A DNA stretch of 64,000 nt, taken from the NCBI RefSeq assembly GCF_048544455.1, contig NC_133534.1, forward strand, positions 32,984,217 to 33,048,216. Reading direction: 5' to 3'. The position numbers were made by a program, and so were the translations under genes. Positions 21,801 to 31,734 of this stretch are shown piece after piece (the first letter of the stretch is position 1; the number at the start of each line of letters is the position of its first letter). The notes under the pieces are model-generated. The model worked only from the letters and a program-made list of their open reading frames with translations, had not been told where the DNA came from and searched no databases. This DNA comes from Silene latifolia. Taxonomy: Eukaryota > Streptophyta > Magnoliopsida > Caryophyllales > Caryophyllaceae.

Positions 21801-22336
21801 ATGGACTTCTCAACCATATCCTCCTCTCCATCTACCACCTTAACCTTAGTCTCTTCTACAATCAAAACCTCAGCTTCTATTTCCCGACCATGAGACTCTT
21901 CTGTTGCACCAAGATCTTGATGAAGAACCCTCTCATCGACTGAAGATACTTCCTCGTGCGGCACACTCTCATAGTCATTCACATCAGTGATCGAGCCCTC
22001 ATCACTATTCGCAGGAAATGATTCATCCCTCACTTCTACACCGTCTCTTCCATCACTAAATCCTTCTACCAAACTCGAACTCCCCTTGGCCACAGAATGA
22101 TCGGAAACACTTTCCCCATGATCACTCACATGAACCGATTTCAACCCATCAGCCTCGTCAACTCCATCGTCTAGAGCCAACTCCATCGCTTCCTCGAAAA
22201 CATCATCCCCTTCAGACACCTTGTGCAAATGAGCACCACCAACCACCACCACCCTCTCCTCAACTGTCAACCTATCATCAACACCTTTCACCTCCACCTC
22301 CTGAATTTCCTCAACATCTTTCACCCCATTTTCCAT
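18857..22336 (-). CDS. TOC132: Toc159-family chloroplast import receptor (Toc132/Toc120 type)
   Basis: 1159 residues with an uninterrupted coding exon. This is a GTP-binding preprotein receptor of the TOC translocon in the chloroplast outer membrane. Residues 1 to ~450 form the acidic, repetitive A-domain, rich in Glu, Asp, Ser and Val. The AIG1-type G-domain spans about 525-790: P-loop GKTGVGKS at 535-542, switch region THTSTKK-like HTSTKKV at 560-566, DTPG at 582-585, and VVLTHAAS at 651-658. An acidic linker and a Lys/Arg-rich coiled segment (KKQLKEERKRRKMMKKM, ~846-862) lead into the membrane-anchored M-domain, which runs to the C-terminus HPLGY. The length and moderate A-domain fit Toc132/Toc120 (about 1.1-1.2 kb residues) better than Toc159 itself, but the two cannot be separated here. 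The start is the first ATG in frame behind a spliced leader. All G-motifs are intact, so the gene is probably functional. Confidence 0.96.
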   Translation of the reverse strand: MENGVKDVEEIQEVEVKGVDDRLTVEERVVVVGGAHLHKVSEGDDVFEEAMELALDDGVDEADGLKSVHVSDHGESVSDHSVAKGSSSLVEGFSDGRDGVEVRDESFPANSDEGSITDVNDYESVPHEEVSSVDERVLHQDLGATEESHGREIEAEVLIVEETKVKVVDGEEDMVEKSIVMETSVSRDFEERVDDNAAARDVEVVEDNGDVNHGREIGSGLEDSPSIIGSQGQSEKFEEVKEAMIGESEDHCNSSDHQDHAGAAFEDALGDIESEVQGDIVEPEGEEKLLPSQHRNVDDSSSEISVSVDSRSLASNKESLASVVSTLGKDKVEDKSIASDFGEHGSSNGQLQSSGNDGHAIEGKLMQEVKQNSEASKEKEAAVKTAQPSISSSGKSANPTPSPARPAGLGRAAPLLEPSPKAAQQPRANGQASQVQTHLVEDSTNSDVEEGDEIREKLQMIRVKFLRLAYRLGQTPHNVVVAQVLYRLGLAEQLRARNGGRVGAFSFDRASAMAEQLEAAGQGPLDFSCTIMVIGKTGVGKSATINSIFDEVKFGTDAFHTSTKKVQDVVGTVQGIKVRVIDTPGLLSSISDQRQNEKILHSVKRFISKSPPDIVLYLDRLDMPSRDFGDTPLLRTITDVFGPSIWFNAIVVLTHAASAPPDGPNGTPSTYDLFVTQRSHAVQQAIRQAAGDMRLMNPVSLVENHLACRTNRAGQRVLPNGQVWKPHLLLLSFASKILAEANIILKLQDSPPGKPFAARSRAPPLPFLLSSLLQSRPQLKLPEEQYADDEAMDYDLDESSESDGESEFDELPPFKPLTKAQLSKLTKAQRKAYYDELEYREKLFMKKQLKEERKRRKMMKKMAAEVNDIASDYTENVEGDSGGAATLPVPMPDLALPASFDSDNPTHRYRYLDTSNQWLVRPVLDNHGWDHDVGYEGINVERMFVVKDKVPLSFSGQVSKDKKEANLQMEMASSIKHGEGKATTLGFDMQSVGKDMAYTLRSETRFSNYRRNKATAGLSATLLGDALSAGLKVEDKLILNKQLRVVMSGGAMASRGDIAYGGSLEATLRDKDYPLGRFLSTLGLSVMDWHGELALGCNVQSQIPIGRHTNLVARANLNNRGSGQIGLRLNSSEQLQLALIGLLPLIKKLMQRQEHPLGY

Positions 22337-22378
22337 CCCAATTAACCCTCCTCAAAATATCGATTTTCCGGTCGAAAC

Positions 22379-22678
22379 CTGAATTTTAGAACAAACCCAC
22401 AAAAACCCAAATCTCAAATCAACCATATTTCAAGTTTTACCAATCAAACATTGCATATAAATAAAAACTAAAAAATACCCCATTAATCAATCAAAAACAA
22501 AGCAAAAACCCATGATTGCAATATAAAACCACATCCAAAACAAAATTAATTACATTTTTAATTACTATTGTGACATATAAAGTGCAGAAACAGGATGAAA
22601 TATAAGGGCAATAAATGAACAACAACGATGTGGAGGAATATACTAATACTAAGAAAGAAAAAAGAGGATAAAGAATAC
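22379..22678 (-). other. 5'UTR intron of the Toc gene
   Basis: On the minus strand CCCCAG|GTATTC (donor) and AAAATTCAG|GTTTCG (acceptor) bound a 300 bp T-rich intron that ends 42 bases before the ATG. Leader introns are common in plant housekeeping genes. This is inferred from the splice signals. Confidence 0.6.
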
Positions 22679-22839
22679 CTGGGGATAGCAGAAGAGAGAA
22701 GAAAGAGACTATTTTGGATGAGGAAAAAGGGTTCAATTTAGGAGTTTACCCCAATTTAATTGAGAGAAAAGTTGGTGGTGAAAAAAATGATGATGTGCTA
22801 CTGTTTGCTGCTACTGTTAAAATAAGGGTAATCCAACGG

Positions 22840-22968
22840 ACTAAAATCAGTCTTGATAATCATACGCAGGGATTGCCAGTCTTAAAACGTGAAACACCCA
22901 CCTAAAAGGCCTAAACCATGCGAATCATATGGGCATATGGGCGATGGGTCTACTTACTCTACTAATCA
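22840..22968. repeat. Direct repeat, copy 1, in the Toc upstream region
   Basis: 129 bp, nearly identical to 24561-24681. The sequence contains GATAATCATACGCAGGGATT and CTAAAAGGCCTAAACCATGC. The only sizeable difference is an 8 bp duplication (CATATGGG) in this copy. Confidence 0.95.
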
Positions 22969-22999
22969 GGCCTATTCTTTTTGATCAGAATTAATCTGA

Positions 23000-23195
23000 T
23001 CTCGAATCGAATCGAATCGAATCGAATCAACTTAACTTATAGGATCGAATCAATTGAATCAACTTATAGGATTCGAATCAACTTATAGGATCGAATCGAT
23101 TCAACTTATAGGATCTCGAATCGAACTTATAAAATCTGAATCGAATCAACTTATAAGATCGAATCGAATCGAATCGAACTTATAGGAGCCGAACT
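23000..23195. repeat. Degenerate (GAATC)n / CAACTTATAGGATC array
   Basis: It starts as ATCGA repeats and becomes a mixed array of TCGAATCAACTTATAGGA units of variable length. Confidence 0.85.
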
Positions 23196-23202
23196 TAACT
23201 TA

Positions 23203-23240
<38 letters not shown>
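23203..23240. repeat. (TTA)n microsatellite at the left edge of a TIR element
   Basis: Pure TTA units end exactly where the terminal inverted repeat of the next element begins. Confidence 0.95.
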
Positions 23241-24344
23241 GGATTATTTAATGGGAATACTCTAAACTATGACGGTCCTTCTCAAAATACTCCAATCTTT
23301 GTTTTAACTACGAATATACCCAACTATTACCCATATTCCCTTATATTACAATAGTGTGACCGGTGACCTAATAAGCAGGTCATTTTTTTGTTAAACTCTT
23401 TTAACCTCCTTTTGTTTTAATCTTTTTACCTCTTCTCTCTTAACTTTTCACCTTCTTCTTTGTTACTCCTGAATCTTCTCCAAGACACCATTCCTGAAAC
23501 TCACCCTTTTTTTTTTCTCATTTATCAGTTCCTAAATTCATCTTCTATTACTCTTGTTTTATCCCCTCAAAACGCCATTGTTGATCCTATTTATTTTCGC
23601 ACAATGACATATGTAAAGTTACATTTCTCACAATGCTCCAATTTATTTCTACACAATCACCTCCAAATCAATTTTTCATTTCTTCAATTTTGTTTCATAA
23701 TACTTGTTTTCATTCTCAATTCTACTTGAGTCATTATTCGTTGTCAGTTCACACTTGCATTTCCTCCTCCAAATGGAAAAACCCACATCCATTCTCCATT
23801 ATCATCAAAAGGCAACAAAAATTAACTTTTACAGATCTGATTTTAGACAAACAATATAATGAAATTAGATAAAATAATTGAATTTATAGGCAATAAATAC
23901 ACATATAAAACTCCTTTCCAACCCGTGGGCCTTTCTTTGAGTCCTCATAACTTCTTATATGTTATGCTTGCACAATACATCCGTTTTAGTTTTAGATCGA
24001 CATGAATTGATGAAGGAAATGGTGGGACTTTATTAGAGGAACAATGGAGGGGAGAGAAAAAATTAAAAAGGAGGAGGAAGGAGCAATGAATTTCGGTTGA
24101 AATGGAGGGGAGAGACAATACTTGAAAATAAGGAAGAAGATGAAGTAGCAGGGGGAAGGAGGGAGATGGCGTATGAAAAAAAAAATTGTGCCTAAGCAAA
24201 TTAACCTGCTACAACAAGTTAATAATACACTAATTCTATTCAAAGCAAATGTGGGTAATAGTTGGGTATATTGGTGATTAAAACAAAGATGATAATATTT
24301 TGAGAAGGACCGTTATAGTTCAGAGTATTTTTATTAAATAACCC
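23241..24344. mobile_element. 1.1 kb non-autonomous TIR transposon, PIF/Harbinger-like
   Basis: The first and last ~95 bases are inverted repeats: GGATTATTTAATGGGAATAC at the left, and at the right the reverse of GGGTTATTTAATAAAAATAC, continuing through CGGTCCTTCTCAAAATA and ATATACCCAACTATTACCC. TTA flanks both sides, the target of PIF/Harbinger elements. Since it sits in a TTA microsatellite, the duplication cannot be proven. The inside is pyrimidine-rich with no transposase. Confidence 0.8.

Positions 24345-24421
<77 letters not shown>
24345..24421. repeat. (TTA)n microsatellite at the right edge
   Basis: About 25 TTA units begin directly behind the element's terminal CCC. Confidence 0.97.
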
Positions 24422-24423
<2 letters not shown>

Positions 24424-24560
24424 TTGCCAAGAGAGAACATTGATAAAAAGAAATTATAGTCTAAAACACAAGGTAAAATAATAACATTTTTCCGCTTTAT
24501 ATGCATTGATTTGTTCATACATTATACTACGATTACATTACGATAACAAATAAATCACAT

Positions 24561-24681
24561 ACTAAAATCAGTCTTGATAATCATACGCAGGGATTGTCAG
24601 TCTTAAAACGTGAAACACCCACCTAAAAGGCCTAAACCATGCGAATCATATGGGCGATGGGTCTACTTACTCTACTAATCA
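24561..24681. repeat. Direct repeat, copy 2, of the Toc upstream segment
   Basis: 121 bp matching 22840-22968. It lies beyond the TTA array and the TIR element. Confidence 0.95.
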
Positions 24682-24841
24682 ATCCCGTTTATTAGAGGTG
24701 GCAATCATTTCTCGACACGAACTTGACATAATGTTAGGGGTTAGGGTACATGTTATGACATATTTATAAAATTGGGCTGACATGACACATTAGTTATATA
24801 GGTCGAGTTTTTTAATATTCCTAAAAGGCGAGAAAATCAAA

Positions 24842-25656
24842 GCCCTGTTCTTTTTTAATGAAACTAGTTGAATTGTAGTGAATGAATTAAACTGAATAGA
24901 AATGATATGAACTGAATTGAATTTATAATGAGTACAAAATTGAATTGAACTAAACTAATTTGAATTGAACTGAACTAATTTCAACTAAACTAGACTAAAC
25001 TTGTTGGAGTATAAATCCACTTGTGAGTCCCACATCGGTGAAAAAGAGAGAGATTGTCTATCTTATAAGGCCTAGGAGTGTTTCTCCCATTGCCAATTGG
25101 TTTTGGGAGATAAGAGCATTCTTGGGCTTGTGAGTTAGACTTCTCTCCTCCACCGCGGGTAAGGCCAAACCCATATCGTGTTTATTATGGTATCAGAGCC
25201 CAAGGCAAAAAAAGACCTGGGTCTCGTGTTTAAAACTGAGCCTTTATGTGCCCCGACCCGCTGTGAGGATGTCCAGTCCCTCCGGTTTCAGCATGAGGAA
25301 GTCCAGTCCCTCGGGTCGAGTGAGCACTGTGACGGCTGTGAGGATGTCCAGTCCCTCCAGACCGATCTTTAAGTGGGCTCACAAGTGAGGGGGTGTGTTG
25401 GAGTATAAATCCACTTGTGAGTCCCACATCGGTGAAAAAGAAAGAGATTGTCTATCTTATAAGGCCTAGGGGTGTTTCTCCCATTGCCAATTGGTTTTGG
25501 GAAATAAGAGCATTCTTGGGCTTGTGAGTTAGACTTCTCTCCTCCACCGCGGGTAAGGCCAGACCCATATCGTGTTTATTAAAACTAAATTGAACTGAAT
25601 TGAACCGACATGAACTGAACTTATAAGAACTAAAATTCAGTCCAAAAGAACAAGCC
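24842..25656. mobile_element. MITE split by a TRIM insertion
   Basis: The left end GCCCTGTTCTTTTTT and the right end (reverse complement GGCTTGTTCTTTT) are terminal inverted repeats of a hAT-like style. The inside is a run of GAACTGAATTGAACT-type words on both sides of the TRIM at 25002-25581. Without the TRIM it would be about 235 bp. A clean 8 bp target duplication is not seen. Confidence 0.6.
25002..25581 (+). mobile_element. Complete TRIM (580 bp)
   Basis: Two 186 bp LTRs (25002-25187 and 25396-25581) start TGTTGGAGTATAAATCCACT and end CGTGTTTATTA, and they differ at only a few bases. The primer site TGGTATCAGAGC (initiator tRNA-Met type) follows the left LTR directly. A purine tract AAGTGAGGGGGTG precedes the right LTR. 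AAACT flanks both ends (24997-25001, 25582-25586). The 208 bp inside is non-coding and has three copies of a GTCCAGTCCCTC word. CCCACATCGGTG in the LTR is typical of plant TRIMs. The element must move by another element's proteins. Confidence 0.95.
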
Positions 25657-25659
25657 TAA

Positions 25660-27070
25660 ATCGATCCTTTGATGTAAGATCAACCTATTTCATCTTTTCG
25701 AATGAGAGAACTATTTTTTTGTTCAAATGAGCACTAAGTTGAAGTCATAGACTTTGAAACCAACTCGAAAGAGTTGGACACTTGGACATGAGTGTTTAGT
25801 AAAGGCCATAAAATCAACGAATTTATTGGTATCAACTATCAAGAAAACAATGTTTAATTATCACTTGCTCAAATAATGCATATCTAACTTCACACCTTTT
25901 ATAAATACTTGAAAATTTTCCGACAAAATTTGTAACTACTACGAAATGAGTTGATAAGTGATAACACAGAAATTATCAACTTCAATTATTACTTTTGAAA
26001 CTCCTAAAGATTTGCGGTTAGAATGTCGTTTATCAATGCAAGAGCTATTGCAATAAGAATATTATTAGTTCCAAAAGATTTAGAGCTCCTAACAAACTGA
26101 TTTTATCATTACTTGCTTTTATATAATATCTCAAAACAGTTTTATTCCATGTACTTTCGATCCGCCAGAAATTAGCTTTAGAAATCTGTTTAGAATTTTC
26201 TCCCATCCAATTTCTTCTTTGCTAATAGTTTTTATTGGGATTGTTGAAGTCTTTCAACCTAGTTTCATACCAAATTTTAATGTTGTTACTGTATAAAAGA
26301 GTGAGCTTCGAAATATTGATACAAACAATACTAAAAACAATGTCATTTATATATATAAATATATTCATTACACCAAATAAAAACGGTTTGACTGAAATCT
26401 TTTCGAATTAAGTCTTTACGAGAATTGATGTTCATTAGAGAGTTTTGGCTTGAATCATTAATATATGTTGCTAAAAAAATTATAAAAGCTAATAAAGCTT
26501 ATATCTTGGATAATTGAATCAGTCTAAGGACATTTGAAAAAGAAATTATCTTTGTTCTCAAAATGATGATTGCATAGAACATAGTGAAGTAAAACATTAA
26601 TATGACATGACGTCTAAGAGTAGTAACAATAGAATAACTTTATATATAAAACTAATTTTAAACCTCTGTGATTATGGGGTTTGCTTTTAAATTTTTAAAT
26701 CAATATAGTTAATCATTATTAAGATATAATGATTTTTAATTTATTTTGAATTAGCAACCATATACGGGTCACTTTTAACCATCAATAGGGAAAATATAAA
26801 CTTCATAGTCCAATTATAAGAATTTTCTTTGATGTCAAACGGATGTCAAACTATACATTTAAAGTTTAGCCTGAACACTCGATTTTGACATGAATGTCGT
26901 GCAACATAACCCGTAAGAGACGATCGCTCACAAAGTTATTAAAAACCACTCTTTCGTACCCTTTTATGCATTGTTTTTGTCCTTTTGGTTAACTTTGATC
27001 ATGACCAAACAGACTATTTAATTTAATAACTATTTTTATAATAAACGTAGCCATTTTATTTATTTATTCA
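25660..27070. other. AT-rich intergenic stretch
   Basis: No gene or element boundary is recognised. Confidence 0.5.
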
Positions 27071-27077
27071 TAATTCA

Positions 27078-27405
27078 TACTCCCTCCTATTCTCAATAAC
27101 TCTCCCTATTTTTTTCATCTATTCACAATACTCTCCATATTTGCTTATTTGGTAAACTTTTATACTTATTTTAATCAACTCACTCCACAACAATACCCCA
27201 CAATACTCATACCTTATCTTATTTTAATCACCTTACCCCACAACAATACTTATTTTAATCACCTTACCCCCACAATAATATCACACAATACCTTCCCTCT
27301 CTCCGATCTCCTACCCACACTACAATACTTTACCATATAATACTCCCTCCCTTAATTCTCGTGCCCTCCATGAATAGGGAGAGTTATTGAGAATAGGAGG
27401 GAGTA
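27078..27405. mobile_element. Stowaway-like MITE (328 bp)
   Basis: TA-flanked. It begins CTCCCTCCTATTCTCAATAA and ends with the inverted TTATTGAGAATAGGAGGGAG. A second CTCCCTCC end (27342) near the right side hints at a nested or rearranged copy. Confidence 0.88.
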
Positions 27406-27707
27406 CATATTTAATTACTCATAGCACCATTTTCCAAAATATGTAAAATGGTTTTAATATCGTGAATTTTCATATACGAATTTTATTCTCTCACATACGA
27501 ATTTTACAATATTACCCTTGTTATTTTTTCATTTCTTACCAATTGATTTTTTGTCTCCCACTCCTCATCTCCCTTTACCACCAAGTCACCACCACCACCA
27601 CCTCCATTCACCATCTTCGGTCACCACCTCCGGTCAATCGTCGGGAAACCTCCCTCCAGCCAACCTCACGCAGGCCAACTTCGACCTCCCCTCTCCCCCG
27701 CACTAAG

Positions 27708-29263
27708 TGTAATACCCTGCATTTGTGAGACCCGTACTTAGACCTAGGGACACGTGAGGGAACCCACATGTACTCGGGAGTAAAGGATGATCCTCCTACG
27801 AGACCAAGTAAGACCTAAACTAGACCTAGTAGACTTCCAGTAGACCGAGTAGAACCCCTAGTGGACCAAGTGAGTTGGCACTCGGTCGAGTAAGGGTATA
27901 CTCGACCGAGTGAGTGCCACTCGGTCGAGTGGTGCTGAGCTGTACCCGAGAAAGGAAATTCGGGATTTCATTCTATCCCAACCCTATCCCATTCATTCTT
28001 CTCCTTCTTCCTTCTTACACTAAAACCCTCTCCCTTCTCTCTAAAATGTTCTCAATGCCCTTCCCTTGGCCTTCAAGCTTGGATTAATGGTGAAACACCT
28101 CTTATATGTCCCGTTCTACCTTTGTAAATAGAAATATCACCTTTTCCTCTTTGTCTTATGAGTAAATTCGAGTTAGGGTTTATTAAGAGAGGTTAATTAG
28201 TATTTAGCTATGTAAAATGAATAGTTAGTGACTAATAATGAGGGATTTTATGTTGTAATTTAGTATAGAGTGAATTGTGATAGTTATTACATGATTTATA
28301 TAGGATGAGACGGTTTTATGACATGGATACTTGGTGAATTCGATTAGCTTGTGGATTATGCTAAAAGGTAGGTTATCCTACTCGGTTTCAACATTGTGTA
28401 TGCATATTTGGGTGTTTTTCCTCACTATTGCATTCATGAATCGGTTGGTATGTATGTGGGATTGAATTCATGAATTTGGTCATATGTTAAATGTTGTTCT
28501 TCCATTTGTCATGTATGTTTGTGATTGTGTTGTGTTGGAGAACTTTGGTGGTGATACTTGATTTTTGAGGAGACGTAAGACGGTTGGGAAACCGTCTTGC
28601 GCTCGGGTTGCCCCTTGGAGCTTCCCACTCCAAGGGGGATGTGCACATTAATGACTTAAGTCACGGAGGGACTCGTGTGGTTGAGGCACGACGTCTGGCA
28701 GAGGATCCGGTTGACTTCCGGACCCGGTACGTCTGGGCGTGTCCCGATACCTTTGTGTGAGATGTGGTGTCGTAGGCGTGTCCCTGGCACCGGTGGTTGT
28801 GGGTACGTCTGGGCGTGTCTCGATACCGATAGGGTGATTGCATAGTCGAGTCTCATTCATATGATTATGTCGCGTCTACACTTATCGAGTCGTGTCCTAT
28901 AATTGTGTATTGAAACTGACGTTTGTTGTGTCCGTGTAAATGTCACATATTTTTTGGGTGGCCTATGTCGATCCATATGATATTTTCGATCATATGGGGA
29001 GCATTTGCTTACAGGTTAGCTTTGGTTGCATGCGGGAGACGGGACGAGCCGTGATGACATTCGAGTCAAGCATAGTTGACTAGATTAGTTTAGTAGTTAT
29101 GAGTTGTATTATTTATTTCATTTATTCAACTATGTCTATGTAATCCACTAAATACTTATTTATGTTAATTGTTTCTCAATTGCGACTCCGATTTCACTGC
29201 CTCAGGAAACCGAGAAGGTAACATCTCCCAATTACCTTGGCCGGGTAAGAAGGGGGGGCTACA
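27708..29263 (+). mobile_element. Long LTR (1556 bp) of an incomplete LTR element
   Basis: It starts TGTAATACCCTGC and ends GGGGCTACA. Three bases later comes the primer site TGGTATCAGAGC (29267-29278). Near its start are three palindromes (CACTCGGTCGAGT and TACTCGACCGAGTG, at 27879-27931) about 20 bp apart. Further in is a perfect 10 bp stem (CCCCTTGGAG / CTCCAAGGGG, 28611-28637) joined to GGGGATGTGCACATTAATG. No second LTR is found downstream, so the element is truncated. Confidence 0.8.
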
Positions 29264-30990
29264 AAGTGGTATCAGAGCATCAATTTTGGAACCTAAACAA
29301 ATGAACCAAAATGAACCTAGGTGCGTCTAATAAAATGAACTCGACACGAGTACAATAAGAGATCGGTTTTGGATGAGTGGGCGCCCTCATGTCAAAACTA
29401 GTGCTTATTGCCTCGGTTGGTCACTACGTGGGTGGTTACAAATAAGGGTGAATGATATAGACAATGTTGTGCGATTGCATGAATGATGTGGTTGTGGTTA
29501 AACTCTTGAATGCTATGAATTTTACATGTGTATTGAAGATGAATTCTTAGATTAGTGGGAGTAGCGTGTTTGGGAAATGGTTAGCATATGTTGGTGTGTG
29601 GGTAATAGTTTCAATCTTTGCATCACATTATGTGTTAATTGAATGCCTATTAGTATCCTTGATCATGTATGAATAGTAATAGAGGCTAGTGGAGTAGCCA
29701 CTAGTGTTACGGTAGTGCACCATAGATGGTGAGTAGAACAACGTATGAACTAACTCGGGACGCGTCACCAATAGACGGTGGACTCCCGAACCTTGTATTG
29801 TCTTGCAGGAAATCCACCGATAAAATTCTATTGAGAATTTAAACCCAACGGGATCACTTGACCGATTGCGAGTACCAACTCGGCCGAGTAAGCAAGCACT
29901 CGACCGAGTGGACGCTTTACTCGACCGAGTGGACCCAGTTACAGAAGGTAATACATTCTGGCAAAAGTCGTCACTCGACCGAGTGGAATCGTACTCGACC
30001 GAGTACACTCGGCACTCGACCGAGTGGGTTCACACGGGCTGGACCGCTCATCTAAGATCCCTTATTTTCCCCAATTCCTCATTCTTATCTTCATATCTGC
30101 ATCCCCTTCCTCACCAAAAATCCCCAAAACCTCCATTATTGCTCTATTTTGCTTGGAAATTCATCCTATTACTCCACTTTTCTCATCTAATCCCACTAAT
30201 TAGTCAAGGTAAGCATGTTCATCTTCTTCCATCTTTTTCCCCAATTTGAATTTTCTTAAATCTCCTCTTAAATCCTTTGATTTTTTTAATTAATTGTTCA
30301 TTTTTCTTAATTCATGATACTAGTGAGCTTTTTACACCATTGTTGTTGATAAAAACCAATTTTTTGTGATGGAATCTTGTCCACCACTGTTGAACTCGAA
30401 AATGGTGTTCTTGAGTCAATAATGGGATTTTCTTGATGGTTGTTGTGTCTAATTGGACAACAAAGGCTTAACCTTTGTTGTCATGATTGGATCTTGTTTA
30501 ATATGTATAAATTTCGTCTTAAAACTTCGTCTTAAATTTTCGAATTTTAGACAAGTCATGCCCAATTTTCTATTTTTCATGAGTAAAAACTTGATTTAAT
30601 TGCTTTATGAGACCATTATTTGATTGATAATGTGGTATGTGGTCCCAAAATAAAACTAATCTTGCCTTAAAATTTTGGGTGAAATTTTTTTCCATGAACA
30701 ATGTCTTTTCATGTCTCAAGGATAATTTTTCCATGTTGAGGGATTGAGAATTTTATATCTATTACTATTCTATAAGAAGGATTAAAAGAAGTTTTGTCTC
30801 AATTTCTTGAAAATCCGACACTAGCCATGTCAAATTTTAATTCCTTGTTTACTACTTGAGTCACTTTCTCATGATTTCTCCAAAACTCCAAACCATGATG
30901 CTTGAAATAGCCTTACACTTTAAATTTGATCGACTCAAAAACTTTGAAATAACAAGGAAGTATTTCACTTGCCGGATCTCTTTTAAAATT
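29264..30990 (+). mobile_element. Internal remnant behind the LTR at 27.7 kb
   Basis: It begins with the primer site. No gag or pol frame exists. At 29875-30030 lies a second cluster of palindromes (ACTCGGCCGAGT, four or more ACTCGACCGAGT), followed by a CT-rich stretch that resembles the promoter-leader layout of the LTR itself. From 30250 on it is AT-rich without landmarks. The right end is unknown. Confidence 0.5.
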
Positions 30991-31008
30991 TTTTTGCCCA
31001 ACTAATTC

Positions 31009-31635
31009 TCATCTTATCAAGCTTAACAAGTTAAATTGATGACAACTTCCCATCATTCCAGGGAACCCTCGGTGAGCACTGATTTGTAGGAGCCTTTGGA
31101 GGTCATTTGCATTAAGTGATCGTAAGTACTCTTCTCCAAATGCAGTGATAACAACTTCAGTAAATAATTTTAATGCAGCAAATGTTGTTGTTTCACCAAG
31201 CCGGCAGTAGTCATCCGTTCTATCAGTTCCTTCTCCATACGCTAACATGCGTAAGGCTGTAGTGCACTTCTGCAAAGATTATATTGGCACTCTACCACTT
31301 CTATCAGGATTTGGATAAAAAAATGTATCATAGGCTTCCACTGCTTGCACTAGGCGAAGGAATACGTGTCGATGCATTCGAAATCTACGACGGAAAAAGT
31401 TTGAAGGATAGGTAGGATTAGGAGAGAAGTAGTCATTGTAGAGGTTCTCGTGACCAGTTTCACGATTTCTCTCAATGTACCTTCTTTGATAAGGACGTCT
31501 TCAACGATTACGATTGATTATTTAAGGTACTTGAGATATAACAGGAACAATAGCTTCTTCTATTATTTCATTTTCATTTTCATTATTGTCATATTGGAGG
31601 ATGAAGATGATGAGAATTCAAATAAAAAATTCATT
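31009..31635 (-). pseudogene. PIF/Harbinger transposase, N-terminal half, broken
   Basis: Read on the minus strand from near 31610: EIIEEAIVPVISQVP, stop, IINRNR, stop, RRPYQRRYIERNRETGHENL, then FFRRRFRMHRHVFLRLVQAV, NPDRSGRVPI, an in-frame TAA, and QKCTTALRMLAYGEGTDRTD through LLQISAHRGFPGMMGS. This is the well-known N-terminal part of plant PIF/Harbinger transposases, up to the point where the first catalytic Asp of the DDE nuclease would follow (normally GSIDCMHW). Here the match stops at MMGS and all three catalytic residues are missing. With three in-frame stops it is dead. Confidence 0.85.
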
Positions 31636-31734
31636 TAAGGTGAAAAAGATGGAAGAGGAGTGTGATGAATAATACAACTAAGAGAATAAGTATATATCTA
31701 TATATAGACAAGAAATTTCATTTAACTAATAGAC

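Noticed and set aside
25002-25187. Cassandra-type TRIM with a 5S rRNA promoter
   Set aside because: No 5S-like internal control region could be read in the LTR.
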